Source: Ailurus styani (lineage: Eukaryota > Chordata > Mammalia > Carnivora > Ailuridae). From it: DNA of 64,000 nt. Both the position numbers and the translations under genes were made by a program. Shown here piece after piece: positions 1-10,890 of this stretch (positions are counted from its first letter, which is position 1; the number at the start of each line of letters is the position of its first letter). The stretch lies in assembly GCA_002007465.1 (NCBI GenBank), contig LNAC01000162.1:505792-569791 (forward strand), written 5' to 3'. The notes beneath the pieces are model-generated. The model did not search any database. It had not been told where the DNA came from and saw only the letters and a list, made by a program, of their open reading frames with translations.

Positions 1-443
1 TGAGTCAGATTCACAAGAAGCATTTAAGGAACAATAATTCAAGTCCATATGTTATTAGTCCTAGAATGAGGTGATCATAATTCTAAACACATTTGACAGT
101 CCTAAGATCACCTTCTAAATTATAGTTTAAAGTAATACAATAGCCAATTTGTATCAGTGTATTTACTCTTTAGGCAGGTAAATAACCACAATTTACTTTT
201 CCTATTGTAGTTCATGACAGCAGTGCCTTCCCAATCACAGAGGCCCAGTTCTCTCTGTCAATCCTCATAGCTTAAGCAACTTCAAGACCTACTGTCTCCT
301 GCTTCAAAGTTCTTCTCATATCCATCGCCTACTTCCCACTGCATTGCCAAGGCCTGGCTCATGCTCTATTCATCACTTTCTGCATTACTGTGTCTTTCTC
401 ATTCCAACTTTTAGGCTATAATCTATCCTCTTTGTTACTACTA
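1..443. other. unique AT-rich sequence, no gene seen
   Basis: I see no repeat family, splice-bounded open frame or RNA gene here. The sequence runs up to the target duplication of the first Can-SINE. Confidence 0.5.
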
Positions 444-454
444 TTTCTTTTCTA

Positions 455-477
455 TTTTTTAATATTATTTATTTATT

Positions 478-513
<36 letters not shown>

Positions 514-668
514 TAAGAGAGCACACAAACAGGGGGAGCAACAGGCAGAGGGAGAAGCAGGCTTTCCGCTGAGCAAGGACCCTGATGGGGGACTTGATCC
601 CAGGACTCTGGGATTATGACTTGAACCGAAGGCAGACACTTAGCCAACTGAGCTACCCAGGCATCCCT
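455..668 (-). mobile_element. Can-SINE 1 (tRNA-Lys-derived SINE)
   Basis: The element reads in reverse: a 'ttatttatttat' tail, a (GA)n stretch, then the CT-rich body complement and a 'gagctacccaggcatccc' head. An 11-bp target duplication, tttcttttcta, flanks it at 444-454 and 673-683. The head ('tagccaactgagctaccc') is of the older type, unlike the 'ttaacccactgagcc' copies elsewhere. An 'ERERERE' open frame at 390-572 is only a translation of its (GA)n stretch. Confidence 0.93.
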
Positions 669-683
669 GTTGTTTCTTTTCTA

Positions 684-1802
684 AATCAGATCCAGATTTT
701 TAGTTAAAAACAGGAAACGAGGATTCATATTTGATAAATTTTTAATGTTTTACTTTCTAGTCTCATTCTTCTGGAATTAGGATTTGGGCTTTTTGTTCCT
801 ATCACGTAAATGAGTTCAATTAGAAAGTTTAGTTTATGTGGGAGGATATTTGTGACATTGTACTATATGAGAGATACTCTTTTCCTCATAGTACTGGCAG
901 CGCAATAACAATAAAACAAAAACTGTAGCCTCAAATTTAGGTCAGATTACATTTGTTTGTCATTTTCTCAAAAAACTTATTAGACTTCTTATTCCCACAG
1001 AATAAAGGAATTCAAGGATAGCCAAGCTCACTTCTTATCTCACCTTCTAGTTTGTCCTTTAAGGTAGAAATTCTTATTATTCCTTCATACTTTTTCTATA
1101 ATATAGTACATAATCCAAACACATGTTTTTAGAAATGATTTGCAGAATGAAATATTTATCCCAATGACTAGTAGTATTGGGTATATGAGATCCTGGGGTT
1201 ATCTGATAAATTTGATGAAATTTCAAGGAACTTTTAATAAAATACAATGAATATCTTCAGTTTGAAAAAAATAATAGCTTCAGGTAGACTAAGGTAGTCA
1301 TTTCAGCACTGAATCTCATCTATAAATTTAATGGAGAGTTAGACCAAACTGTCGTGCACAGCAACAATTTCTTTCAAGATAGTGAAGTCCAACGTAAAAG
1401 GCATTTCACATAAGTATGGTGGAGCTACTAAATCAATGGTAAGGGCAGACAATAAACCCAGTACTACAGGACAAATAAGATACATGAGTCCTGTATCTGC
1501 CTACACTAGTGATCAAACAAGGTTTATAAATAAGTACCACACAAAGAGAACACAGTTGTTTGGAAGAAGCTGTGGAAAATATCTTGAAAAAGGCAGGATT
1601 GAGACAGCCCTTGAAGATTGGGAAAGGTTTGAAAAGGAAACAAACAGAAAAATACTGGGGATAGGAATAAATAATTGAGAAACCTGTCTGATTGGAATTC
1701 ATGTTAGAGGAGGGAATTGAGGGAGGATTAAGTAGGTAGATTAATATAGAATCCAGGAGCCTTGAATAGCAAACTGAGAAATTTGACCTCTATACTTAGT
1801 AT
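684..1802. other. unique AT-rich sequence, no gene seen
   Basis: This stretch contains a 98-codon open frame at 1382-1678, overlapped on the other strand by an 89-codon frame. Neither resembles a known family or shows exon-like boundaries, and I treat both as chance. No repeat family was recognised. Confidence 0.45.
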
Positions 1803-2148
1803 CAGTGCTTTTTAACTGAGGCCAAACATGGGAGGGGATAGCAAAACTTCCAGGAGAGTTTCTTAAAAAATGCATTGCCCTCTCAGTGCCTCATTTCTTT
1901 TTTTTTTTTAAAGATTTTATTTATTTATATGACAGAGAGAGAGATTACAAGGAGGCAGAGAGGCAGACAAAGAGAGAGGAGGAAGCAGGCTCCCCGCTGA
2001 GCAGAGAGCCTGATGCGGACCTCAATCCCAGGACCCTGGGATCATGACCTGAGTCGATGGCAGAGGCTTTAACCCAGTGAGCCACCCAGGAGCCCTCAGT
2101 GCCTCATTTCTAAGGTGCATTGAGTGGGCCTGGTCTAGGGAACCACTG
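1803..2148 (+). mobile_element. probable hAT/MER non-autonomous DNA transposon relic, split by Can-SINE 2
   Basis: The left part starts 'cagtgctttttaactga' and contains 'gagagtttcttaaaaaatgca'. The right part ends 'gggaaccactg'. These match the edges of the mammalian MER elements that run from 'cagtggttctcaa' to 'gagaaccactg'. The two halves are separated by Can-SINE 2 at 1899-2094. The exact family is uncertain. Confidence 0.5.
1899..2094 (-). mobile_element. Can-SINE 2
   Basis: A reverse Can-SINE with a poly-T/'aaagattttatttattta' tail, a GA-rich body and the head 'gagccacccaggagccc'. A perfect 17-bp target duplication, ctcagtgcctcatttct, lies at 1882-1898 and 2095-2111. The head carries the 'ggctttaacccagtgagcc' signature of the younger, mustelid-like subfamily. 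Confidence 0.96.
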
Positions 2149-2639
2149 TTACTGATGGAGTGCTTAAATTGCTTTTGGCCAGAACAAATATTTGAAAAGC
2201 ATTGCTGTAGGCAGTTAGGAGTCATTGGAAGTTCATGAGTAGAAGAGTTTATTCCAAATAGTTATATAACCAGACAGTGAGCTTCACATAGTGTCCCAAA
2301 TCCCTCTTGAATCCCTCTTTGACGCAGCTAAAAAAAAAAGAAAAAATGACAGATGGGAATATTAGAGCCCATGCTAATCTTCTTTACTTACTATTTATGA
2401 CATATTATGGAGTTATAAGCAACAGGAATAATGTTTAAAATATTTTTTCATATTTCAAAAAGGAAATAGGGAATTGTAATATTCATGAACATTATAAATG
2501 CTGGGATCATTTTTACCTCTTGATACACAGGTGATGTTTTATACACTTTAAGGAGAGATTGTTTTTGGTAGGTGTCATAAAATGAACTCTTTCTCAGGGC
2601 AAAGGTACGGCCAGTTTATAATTCCCTTTTAAAAATAAA

Positions 2640-2960
2640 TGAAGAGGTATTTCTTTCCATCTGTTCTAAGTGCTGCACCTGAAGTCCGTATCTGACTCTG
2701 AAGCCTGCCAGCATTTACATGCTGATTAATCCTATAAAATTTGATAGAGTCATTCCACTACAACACCTGGAATAATTGCATAGTTGCTGGCAAAAGAGAG
2801 CAGAAGGTACTGTTAAATCTGCCAATCATGGTGTAGTTAATAGTTCCCCAGACTTGCACTAAATACTAGAGGCCTGACCTTTTTGTTTATTCACGACCCA
2901 TTTTCTTTGTGTTCTTCTTCCTTTGATTTGATTGTTTGTTGCTACATTTAACAACAACAA
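2640..2960. promoter_or_regulatory. candidate conserved non-coding element
   Basis: Sequence complexity is higher than in the flanks, and no repeat family is recognisable. There is a bicoid-type homeodomain core, gattaatcc, at 2724-2732, followed by AT-rich homeodomain-like motifs. This is judged from texture and motifs only. No alignment was possible, so it could equally be neutral unique DNA. Confidence 0.28.
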
Positions 2961-4201
2961 AAAGAAGAAGCAAGCCACCCACACCAAAATCTTCCCTTCA
3001 TCCATTAAAATTAAGCATTAATAATAACAGAGGCTGAGAGAACAGTGAAGCTGTTGAATCCTAAGGCACATCAGTAAAATGAAGGATGGAGCTCTTTTAC
3101 AAGCAAGGTAGGCTTCCCTGTGCTGCACTGGGTCCAAGCCATGGTGTACCCTAGCCTGGGAACAATTCTTTATGGTAAATTATGTTCAATTGTTAGTCTA
3201 GAGCACTGGTTTTTTGTGGGGTTTTTTTTTTTTTGGTTTTGTTTTGTTTTTTAGTAATAGTGTCTCCATTCTCATCAATTCTGAGAGCCAAGAGAAAAAA
3301 GAAAGGACATAGGTGTTTTAGTTTTCCCACGTTATTGATAGAAAACTAGGACATGAAATGGTTGTAATATTTATCTGTAGTTAATTCTGGCTGATTAGCC
3401 AGTCATCTATGGAAAAAAAAAAACAGTGGTCTACAGAAGTAAGTGGAATAATGGAAAGTAGATGAGTTTTAGAATAACAAACCTTAGGTAAGTTACGTAA
3501 GCTTGTTGTTACCAATTTTCTCACCTATAATGCACTATTAATGATTTTTACTTAACATACATTAATCTTTTTGTGATATTTTTACTTAGTTATTTCATTT
3601 TCTAAATTTATAGTTATATAGTATGTGTTATGTATGAAGTGCTAATAATTTATTAATACCTATGCAAACAGTATTTATGTTTTAATATAGTTTTTTAAAA
3701 TCAGCCAATGGAAAAATTGGGCCATTTATATAGATAAGAGATGCCTGAAATTATTTTTAGAAAAGGATGATTGTAAATAAATAATAGAAATAATTTAGAA
3801 TTAGTGGAAATAAAAACTTCACTAGACTATAATTTTCTTTAAAATTAGTTTTTAAAATAATAGTTCTTTAAAAATAGCATCTATTGTGTTTTTTGTGATT
3901 ATAAAAAACATATATTCATTGTATAATGTTTGGAAAATACAGAAGAACACAAAAAGAATTATCATTTACATGATAGACTGCAGATACCCTTTTTCTTGAA
4001 AATAAATTACCCAACCTGTCAGTAAACACATTTTTAAAAGCCCATAACCTCAAGGACACACCATAGGGAAAGGATCTAACAACAGATAGAGATGTCAATA
4101 AAATTTTAAAAGATGGTGGTACAGATAGATTGGTGCTATATAACTTGGAAGAGTGAGAAAGTAGAAATCTAGTTACCTAAACAAGGAATGGGGAAGGATT
4201 T

Positions 4202-4228
4202 AAAAACAAAACAAAACAAAACAAAACA
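4202..4228 (+). repeat. (AAAAC)n simple repeat
   Basis: About five near-perfect copies of a pentanucleotide AAAAC unit. A shorter similar run lies near 13049-13068. Confidence 0.9.
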
Positions 4229-5439
4229 GGTAATAGTTTTGAGCTTCCAAATTCAGGATTACAAGCATATAAAATGTTCAATAGTCTGGGGAATGATAAG
4301 GCTGAAAATAGGAAGATTCTTTAAAATCTGTATAATGAATACTTAGGTCCTCAGATTCCCTTACCCCAGGAAAAGACATTTTTTTGTGGAGATGTTGATC
4401 CAAAAAAACCTATGGATCCAAGGTTTGGCTGAGCCATGAAGCAGAATAAGTGAAAATCTGTATTAGGGGATGTATATTCCTACTTTTTGGGTTACATGTG
4501 GAAGGACTGCCCTAGGGTAACATTCTTGGCATCTTGCCCTATCCATGTCTCACTTTTTTACTCATGGATAAGGAGAAAATTATCTGGTTGTTGTATTATA
4601 ACTATTGATCAGTGTTTCATGACTGGGAGGATCTAATTCATCAGGTTTTTTCCTTCTTTTTTCAGTGTGAGGCAGTGATCATGGGTACGTGAGTCTGCTC
4701 TGTAAGACTGGAAGTTCCCATAGGTATGCTGAGCAAGTCTAGAAAAGGGCATGGAATTTAAGCAGGCTCATTTGGCCCTCACATCCAAACCACATTCTTT
4801 TAACCACATGAGTGAGGAAGGTGATATTTGGACTTCCATCTCACAGAAGTTTTAAAACGGGCAGAGTGTTAAGGCAACAGAGGTGTTACTGATTCCCTAC
4901 ATATCAAACATCTTGATATTTGAACAAAAAAATTCACAATCCCCTTTCTCTATTTGACTGCCAGAATATTGGCCTCTGGCATGATATACTTCAAACAGAA
5001 GATGAGCCAGATCTCTCTGGGGATCTGACCAAAGGTTAAAAAAAAAAAAAAAAAAAAGCCCACCACAGATATATGCATTCATTTTCCAATAAGGAGCCAG
5101 GTTCCTGGATGTTCACCTATGGTAATGCCCACTAGTCAATAAACCTGTCCAGGCAGAAGGAGTTTCCAGTCAGCATTTTAGTGCCTTTTTCTTAAGAATA
5201 AATGTGCAGTCAAGACTTTTGAGGGAAGGCTGTACTATAAAAGACAATGACAAGAAAGAAAATAAAATGAAACAAAGGATTTCAGAAAAAACAGGAATAA
5301 TACATGTGCTAGAAGAAAACATCACACTTCATATTTAATATCCTTAAAGATAAATTATTCCACGAAATAAGAATAGGATGCTATAAAAAGGTAATATTCA
5401 AGAATAAGGCAAATATATTAGAAATTAGAAATATGATAA

Positions 5440-5944
5440 TGTATTGGTTTTCTATCATTCTTATAACTAATTGCAATAAATTTAGTGGATAAAACAACAC
5501 AAACTTATTGTCTTATAATTCTGAAACTCTGAAGTCTAAAATGGGTCTCCCTGGGTTAAAGTCAACATATCAGCAGGACAGAATTTCTGGAGGCTTTAGG
5601 GAAGAATTTATTTTTTTGACTTTTCCAGCTTCTAGATGTTGACTACATTCCTTGGCTTGTGACCCCCTTCCACCTTCACGTCCAAAAATGCCTGGTTGAG
5701 TCTTCATTGCATTAAATCACTCTGACTTTAACTCCTCTGCCTCCCTCCTCTACATTTAAGGCCCCCATGTGATTACAGTGGGCCCACCACATAATCCAGG
5801 ATAATCTCCCTATCTTAAAGTCAGCTAACTAACAACCCTAATTGCATCCACAAATTTAATTTTTTACTATGTGACATAACACTCAGAGGTTGAAGGATTA
5901 GAATGTGGATATTTTTTGGGTGGGGGCATTATTCTGCCTCCACA
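5440..5944 (-). mobile_element. MLT1-type solo LTR (ERVL-MaLR)
   Basis: On the + strand it reads TG...CA from 'tgtattggtttt' to 'ctgcctccaca'. The reverse strand gives the MLT1 start and the internal 'tattatcctggattatgtgg' block, near-matching the MLT1 consensus as I remember it. The 5-bp flanks are gataa (5435-5439) and gatag (5945-5949), the duplication size expected for ERVL-type integration. Its length, about 505 bp, fits the family. It is inserted in the HAL1-like element. Confidence 0.87.
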
Positions 5945-6078
5945 GATAGCAAAAATTAAATAATCTAATTGAAGGACTGAAGAGAAAATGGTGGAAGTAG
6001 CCCAGTCAGTAAAACACAAAGACAAAGTGATAGAAAATAGGAGAGGAAAAAAAGTGAAAACATTTGAGAAACAAGTCC

Positions 6079-6300
6079 AATTAACAGAAATTCCAGAAAG
6101 ACAATATAGAAAAAGAGATAGGATGAAATTATTTAAAAACAAGCAAAAATAATATAAGAAAATTTCCCAGAACAAAAGACTTAAATTTCTAATTAACAGA
6201 AATTCCAGAAAAAGAATGCAGAAGGAATTTATAGAAGAAATTATCAGAGGAGTAATATAAAAAAATTCTCCAAAATTTCTCAAAGTGTTGAATTTCCAGA
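6079..6300 (+). repeat. diverged tandem duplication inside the HAL1-like element
   Basis: A 21-bp sequence beginning aattaacagaaattccag occurs at 6079-6099 and again at 6191-6211. A second pair of matching blocks lies at 6151-6170 and 6254-6275. The offsets are 112 and 103 bases, so the two copies of about 110 bp differ by a small indel. Confidence 0.75.
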
Positions 6301-6990
6301 AAATGTCTACACAAAGTCCAACAGAATGTTTACAAAAGGATCACATCATAATATAACATACATTTGAAAATACTAAGGATGAAAAAATATGTGAAAAGTT
6401 TCCAGAAAGAGTCATGTACAAATTGGCCTTCTCTAATGAAAATGACATTTTCCACAACAATATTGAAACAATATTGAAAGTTCAAAGGAAAGTAAATAAT
6501 ACTTTCCAAATTCTGAGAGAAAATAAATCTATTCTTGAATTCTCATCCTGGATAAATTGTTAATTAAGTGGAAGAATTAAAAAAAATTACCTTCTATACA
6601 TACTCTTTCCGAAAACATATCAAGAATATGAAAATATGGCAATGAGATAAGGAAGAAAAAAAATTCAATAGGATAGTGTGGTAAAGAGAAGTTTCAAATA
6701 AATGCTAAAGGGAAGTTTCATGCTGACTTCTGTGAAGCCCAGGTCACAATCAGTGTGAATGGAGTGGAGGACAGAGAACTTCAATAAGGTTATCTCCAAG
6801 AAAGCAAAATAAATAAACAAAAGGAAGAAAGATATATTGCCTGGTGTATCCTATTTTAATGAAAAAATTCAGGCCTAAAATTTGGACTTAAATTAGAATC
6901 AATACTTGGAGAAGTACACAAACGAAACAATAACGTAATTTATAACTCAAGTGAAAACAAAAAGCTGTAAGCAAAGCAGACATAAAAGTA

Positions 6991-7539
6991 GTTTACCATG
7001 TATCTCACTTCTAAATAGTTTTATATACTTGTGAAAGCATGAAACACTGATTTAATTAAATCATATAATTGTTTGGGGAGGATGAGGGATATTTGTAGGT
7101 GTATGGTTTAAGACAATTAAGCCTTCATTTTCAGAATAGATATTTCAAGAATTTTTGATATAAACATTATTTTGAAATGAAGATAAACAGTTAAAAGAGT
7201 TAAAGGAATCAGGAGTTCGGAGTGTTGGGGAAAATTACAATTTGGGTATTTAAACTATGTACAAGTAATACATTTAAAAAACAAAAATTAAATTAATCTT
7301 CCTATTTTATCTATTTTGCTTAATAACTCTCTCCCTCTCATTTCTATGCTCCAGCCATACTGGACTTCTTCCCATAACTTAGAAAAAACCACTCCAAAAG
7401 GTTTTACACATGCTCTTCTATTTTTTAGGAACATATGCCTTCAAAAATCTTAGTCTCTCTTCTTAATATTCATCTCTCATCTTACTTATCACCTCCTTAG
7501 GGAGGCATAGTGGAGTAAAGGCTAAAGTTTTTGATACTC
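6991..7539. other. unique AT-rich sequence, no gene seen
   Basis: No repeat family or gene was recognised between the HAL1-like tail and the MaLR-like segment. Confidence 0.4.
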
Positions 7540-7812
7540 CTCTTATCAAGAGGTAGTATCTATTTTTCTTTCCCTTGAATTTGAGTTGGGCTGTGACTGC
7601 TTGAGCAATAGACTATGTCAGTAGTGATGCTATGCTAGCTCCAGGCCTAGACCTTTAGGGGATTGGCAGCTTCTACCTTGGTCTTTGGGAGCCTTAAACT
7701 GCCCTGTGAAAAGTCTAACTGTTTTAATGCCACTATACTGTGGGAAGCCCAGTAAATAGTGTGTGTAAGTATTGGCTTGTTTGAATTCAGCAATCTTCAG
7801 GGGCAATGGAGG
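7540..7812 (+). mobile_element. possible MaLR (MLT1-like) LTR fragment
   Basis: The segment contains 'gagttgggctgtgactgctt', 'gtagtgatgctatgctagc' and 'tccaggcctagacctttagg' in the order seen in mammalian MaLR LTRs ('gtgacttgctttgaccaat... aagtgacgctgtg... ccaggcctagac'). The limits are unclear and the family was assigned by memory only. Confidence 0.48.

Positions 7813-7839
<27 letters not shown>
7813..7839 (+). repeat. (TC)n microsatellite
   Basis: About 13 uninterrupted TC units directly abut the tail of Can-SINE 3, so they probably grew from its pyrimidine-rich end. Confidence 0.92.
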
Positions 7840-7843
<4 letters not shown>

Positions 7844-8029
7844 TTTTTTTAAGATTTTATTTATTTATTTGACAGAGATCACAAGTAGGCAGAGAGGCAA
7901 GCAGAGGGAGAGGAGGAAGCAGGCTCCCTGCTGAGCAGAGAGCCCAATGTAGGGCTTGATCCCAGGACCCTGAGATCATGACCTGAGCCGAAGGCAGAGG
8001 CTTTAACCCACTGAGCCACCCAGGTGCCC
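7840..8029 (-). mobile_element. Can-SINE 3
   Basis: A reverse Can-SINE with the tail 'aagattttatttatttattt', body 'cacaagtaggcagagaggc', B-box region 'gggcttgatcccagga' and head 'ctgagccacccaggtgccc'. Its subfamily signature is 'ggctttaacccactgagcc'. I could not see a clean target duplication. Confidence 0.93.
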
Positions 8030-10157
8030 TGAAGGGCTCTCTTTAGTCAGAGGCTAAGTCTTCTAGTACTGAATCTGCTCCTCTCTGCCTGGTACCTCTT
8101 GTGTGGACCCTCATCACCCCTCTAATCTCCTAAACCCTCTCACATCCTTATAGAAAACACTCAACACATTTCTCTATTTCCTGACCAGCCTGGCTTCTCT
8201 CATTTTCTCTGTCTTATAGGAGGGTCTGGGGCTTTCCAAGCATTGTTTCTGGCAAAATTTTTATGTTTTTTTCCTTTAAGGGCTTAGACTTTCATTTCTC
8301 AATAAACAAATTCTCAAAGTTCTTTAAAAGTTCTGATCATTAGAAATATAAAGGATTGTCTCTGCTATGAGTTTTATAAAAATTAGGAACTCAAAATCTT
8401 ACCTTTTACTTTTTATTCCTGCCATAATGGACAATGAAAGCCTCTGACTTTGTAGGCTGAGGAGAAGGCTACGTGGTAATGTTATCTACAAAACACATTC
8501 CACCGTATTATCATGCTGCATAAGTAGAATATGCACACTGACAGGATGACTTCAAAGGTCCCAATAACCATTATGTTATATGTCTCTTAAGAATTTATCC
8601 TTATTTAAACAAACCTCCTTTCTTCAATCAGGAAAAAGGAGGGGGAAAATCCTTGGTTATAGCCTCCCCCAGTGTATGTATGTGTATGTGTGGAAGTAGC
8701 ACATTAGACCTAATTACATGGTTGTGGTGTTATCAGAAAAATGTATCCTTGTGCAAAGCTCATGACTTATGTTAGCTTTCTCTAAGACTGGATTCTCATC
8801 TCTGGAGATGTGGATAAAAGGGTTTTTTAAAGTATGACTATGGTAGAATCAATCAAATTTAAAGTATTTAAATTTGAAAGGAAAGATAAATTGATACAAC
8901 ATGCTAGGGTAGTATTTCAGTTCAGTTGTTAGAATTCTAAATGACTCTAAATTTGTTAGTTACTGTTGGAAGCTTTGTGATTCTTCCTACTTCCCAAGAG
9001 TATCATACTGTGTAGGAACCGTGTTGACTTGCTGACTCATACCCAAAAGGCCCCGAAGAGTTAATTAACAGCTTTTGGAGGTGTGTGTCTTATTTATTAA
9101 ATACTCTCGCATCAGAACATTCAATAAAGTGCTATGCAGATCAACTAAGACCGACATTTCCCCAAACATTGAGACAGCAGGGATTCACTCTCCTTACTTC
9201 TTAGGTGAATTATTATTTCTCCGAGTCTCATCACTTGTTCTATAGACTTCATCAGACTCTTTCAGGTGAGTTTTTGAAAGAAAAAATGAAATGAGCATAG
9301 CAATTTTATTAATAGATGTTAATCATAGATAATGGAATGAATTGGAGAAAGAAAGGATGGAATTGGAAGATTGGGTTTCCCACAAGGTCAGCTTGGCAGC
9401 ATTCATGATATTGCAGGCTTTGGAAACAGATTAAGAAAGTGGCTGAAAGTTATAGAGGCATGTTTTGTGAAACTGTAGATATTGAGTATTCTGCTGTTAT
9501 AAACAAGTAAGTGAATTTCAGTGCTCAGCTTTCTAAGCATTGATTCCTCAAGAATCTGATGAATGGTGTAAAGATTCAAATCAGCACTGTATGGATAAAA
9601 TAAATTTATCCATAAAATTTCCCCCTTTTGGGGGAAGTTAGGGTTTGTTGCTGATTTTATTTACTCCTTGAGGCAAAAATGTACACCAGAGACCCATTAC
9701 TACAATCTACAAAAGTGAAAAAGTTTTAACTGGGGTCTTAAAAAAATAAAACAAGAGCCCTTTCACTAAACTATAAGGCAATAGGTCCTTCAGAGAAGAA
9801 TATTGTTCAGCACTCTTTGCTTATGTTGTAACAGTAGCATAGTATCTTACATGTAGCAAGTGATCAACAATGTCAATACAAGTTAGTTGAATTAATTAGT
9901 TAACCATTAGAGAAAGAAGAACTTGTATTCAATATAATTGTAGAGTCAAGCATAAAAATTGTTTTAAGGTTGGTAAGTCTTGAAACCATTAATAATAACT
10001 CATTTAATTTGGATAATCAATTTATCTGAGTGTTCTGGTTTTCAATTTTTTAAATAAATGGGGATTTTCTAGGAAAAAATTTGTTTTCGGAGAACGCTTT
10101 CTGTAATAGCCTACTGTGGGTTTGTGTGCTGTCATTCAGATCTTCATTCACTCATTC

Positions 10158-10237
10158 AATATATATTTATTTAGAATAAATATATAAATATATATTTATA
10201 GAATATATAGAATAAATAATATATATTTATTTAGAAT
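10158..10237 (+). repeat. AT-rich 60-bp tandem duplication
   Basis: The 20-mer aatatatatttatttagaat at 10158-10177 recurs at 10218-10237, exactly 60 bases on. The sequence between is AT palindrome-rich. Slippage in AT-rich DNA is the likely origin. Confidence 0.78.
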
Positions 10238-10637
10238 GTATTATTTAGACAGTATAATTCTGAGTATTGGGTAAATGTATGTGGAAGAGAAATACTGCTG
10301 TTCCAGGAGCTTATAATATCACAGGGGAGATGTGCACATAAGTAAGTTAGTAGATATTTAACTTACATTTGATACTTAATAATTTTATATGTATTTAAGA
10401 AAAAAGTATGTATATACAGGAGCCCCTAGAAAGGAATATCTAATAGTCAAAAAGGCTTTGCTGAGGAGGATGCATTTATGCTGTGCTAAATTGAGGATGA
10501 CTTCACTATTTCCCTAGAAGTGGGTAAATGGTTATATTATTATGTTATAGGAGTAGGCGGAGATTTTGTGAGAATAAAGAAATGTGTTTTTCATTGATTT
10601 GATGGACCAGAAGGTCATTCAGAGGAAGATTCCCCTA

Positions 10638-10890
10638 AGCTAGTGTTTTCCAGAAATTTTTGACCACAGTTCCACAGCAGGAAAAAACATTTCACATTGT
10701 AACACAGTGCATGCAGATACAAATATCAAACTGAAACTGAAATCTAACAGAACAGTATTTATCTTTACTATATGCAATATAGTATGGTATTTTATATTCT
10801 CGTCTACTCTAATTTGTTCTGGTTTTGATCTACTAAATGGATGAAAGGACCCAATCACTGTTGCAGACAGTTGTAGTGTGGTTCTGGAGT
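10638..10890. mobile_element. possible hAT-type MER relic
   Basis: Phrases such as 'ctagtgttttccagaaattt', 'aaacatttcacattgtaaca', 'gcaatatagtatggtatttt' and 'ttttgatctactaaatgg' follow the order of an old mammalian hAT non-autonomous element. The family is not named, and the limits are soft. Confidence 0.42.

Larger units (their letters stand above)
2149..5239. other. mostly unique AT-rich sequence, no gene seen
   Basis: No gene is supported. The block contains a candidate conserved element (2640-2960), an (AAAAC)n repeat (4202-4228), T-rich tracts near 3211-3253, and a poly-A run at 5038-5057. No promoter or splice-bounded frame was recognised. Confidence 0.45.
5240..6990 (+). mobile_element. 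HAL1-like (half-L1) relic, split by an MLT1 LTR
   Basis: The right part (5945-6990) has the coding-strand texture of HAL1/L1 ORF1: phrases such as 'taacagaaattccagaaag', 'aagaaaatttcccagaac' and 'ccaaattctgagagaaaat' in the expected order. The left part (about 5240-5439) ends 'gaaattagaaatatgata', as in an L1 ORF1 coiled-coil region. The MLT1 LTR at 5440-5944 separates them. Many stops are present, so no protein is encoded. A 138-codon antisense frame at 5867-6283 is an artefact of the A-rich strand. The outer limits are approximate. Confidence 0.68.

Noticed and set aside
390..572. Arg-Glu repeat protein
   Set aside because: Translation of the (GA)n stretch of Can-SINE 1.
1382..1702. Overlapping 98- and 89-codon frames on opposite strands
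   Set aside because: No family resemblance, no exon boundaries, and neither strand shows a better case than the other.
5867..6283. 138-codon reverse open frame rich in Phe, Leu and Ile, looking membrane-like
   Set aside because: It is the antisense of an A-rich HAL1-like sequence joined to the end of an MLT1 LTR. Hydrophobic composition follows from T-rich codons.
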